A stretch of 5,693 nucleotides of DNA, taken from positions 8,637 to 14,329 of the forward strand of contig CAPQQE010000003.1 of the NCBI GenBank assembly GCA_948687865.1, written 5' to 3'. The notes beneath the pieces were generated by a model. That model was not told the DNA's origin. It worked only from the letters and a program-made list of their open reading frames with translations, and searched no databases. Below are positions 5,382-5,693 of this stretch, one piece after another. Positions within the stretch are counted from its first letter, which is position 1. Each line of letters starts with the position of its first letter. The stretch is from an uncultured Bacilli bacterium. Its GTDB lineage: Bacteria > Bacillota_I > Bacilli_A > RF39 > UBA660. A program made the position numbers and the translations under genes.

Positions 5382-5693
5382 ATGGAAAGAATAGTATTAC
5401 ACATAGATGTTAATAGTGCATTTTTATCTTGGTCTTCCCTAAAACTCCTAGAAGAAGGTTATAAAAAAGATATAAGAAATGAAATATCAGTAATCGCAGG
5501 TGATCCAAGTAAAAGACATGGAGTAATAGTCGCAGCTAGTATTCCTGCAAAAAAATTAGGAATAAAACCCCCTATAAATCTATTTGAAGCAAGAAAATTG
5601 TGTAAAGATTTAATAGTAGTAAAACCTGATCATAATTATTATCATAAAAAATCAAAATCATTAATGGATTATTTAAAACAATTGTTTCCAGAG
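5382..5693 (+). CDS. dinB: Y-family DNA polymerase (DinB/Pol IV type), 3'-truncated by the window edge
   Basis: The first 104 codons are present and the frame is open at the window end. HIDVNSAFLSW (residues 7-17) is the catalytic motif of the clostridial DinB/ImpB branch: Asp9 is the metal-binding acid, and Phe14 aligns with the steric-gate residue that excludes ribonucleotides. Next come AGDPSKRHGVIVAASIPAKKLGI (palm/fingers, with the conserved RHGV.VAAS and AK..GI) and FEARKLCKDLIVVKPDHNYY, all expected for the family. It would carry out error-prone translesion synthesis. AGGAGG at 5368-5373 lies 8 nt before the ATG. No good sigma-A promoter or LexA box lies in the 57 nt between the preceding frame and this start. 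The nearest SOS promoter on this strand is at 3475-3503. Confidence 0.93.
   Translation, partial: MERIVLHIDVNSAFLSWSSLKLLEEGYKKDIRNEISVIAGDPSKRHGVIVAASIPAKKLGIKPPINLFEARKLCKDLIVVKPDHNYYHKKSKSLMDYLKQLFPE

Overview
The window comes from an AT-rich (well under 35 % G+C by eye), endospore-forming low-GC Gram-positive, most likely a member of Clostridia. Three things point there: heavy use of A/T-ending codons, strong AGGAGG-type ribosome binding sites, and a cotJ spore-coat operon. The genus cannot be named from the sequence alone. Five genes are clearly real: a nucleoside kinase (5' end outside the window), gap, cotJB and cotJC on the minus strand, an ORF6N-domain gene, and the start of a Y-family DNA polymerase (3' end outside). 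A sixth, 70-codon reading frame is doubtful.

Left block (1-2464): a TGS/ThrRS-like nucleoside kinase is followed after 13 nt by type I glyceraldehyde-3-phosphate dehydrogenase, with no visible promoter between them, so they are probably co-transcribed. A perfect 10-bp hairpin flanked by A and T runs ends gap. It also serves the convergent cotJC, whose stop codon lies inside the stem.

Middle block (2463-3440, minus strand): a two-gene spore-coat operon. The upstream gene is a CotJB protein carrying a CotJA-like signature at its N-terminus, with no separate cotJA gene visible. The downstream gene is CotJC, of the manganese-catalase family, with all five expected metal ligands. A weak sporulation-sigma-type -10 lies just upstream.

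Right block (3441-5693): a well-formed sigma-A promoter (TTGAAT, 17 bp, TATAAT with extended -10) points rightwards and has a near-perfect Bacillus-type LexA box inside its spacer. No intact gene follows directly. Instead there are about 370 bp of debris-like DNA, then a gene for an ORF6N DNA-binding domain fused to a single-HKD PLD-like C-terminal domain. After that come about 310 bp without a recognisable gene, a 70-codon orphan frame, a 14-bp perfect inverted repeat, and dinB. The 11-mer CATTAAATAAT occurs just after the SOS promoter (3515-3525) and just before dinB (5315-5325), exactly 1800 bp apart. Joining the two copies would put the LexA-controlled promoter about 70 nt upstream of dinB, where no convincing promoter exists now. 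The most interesting reading is therefore that a 1.8-kb ORF6N cargo segment inserted between dinB and its SOS promoter. This is an inference that needs comparison with relatives.
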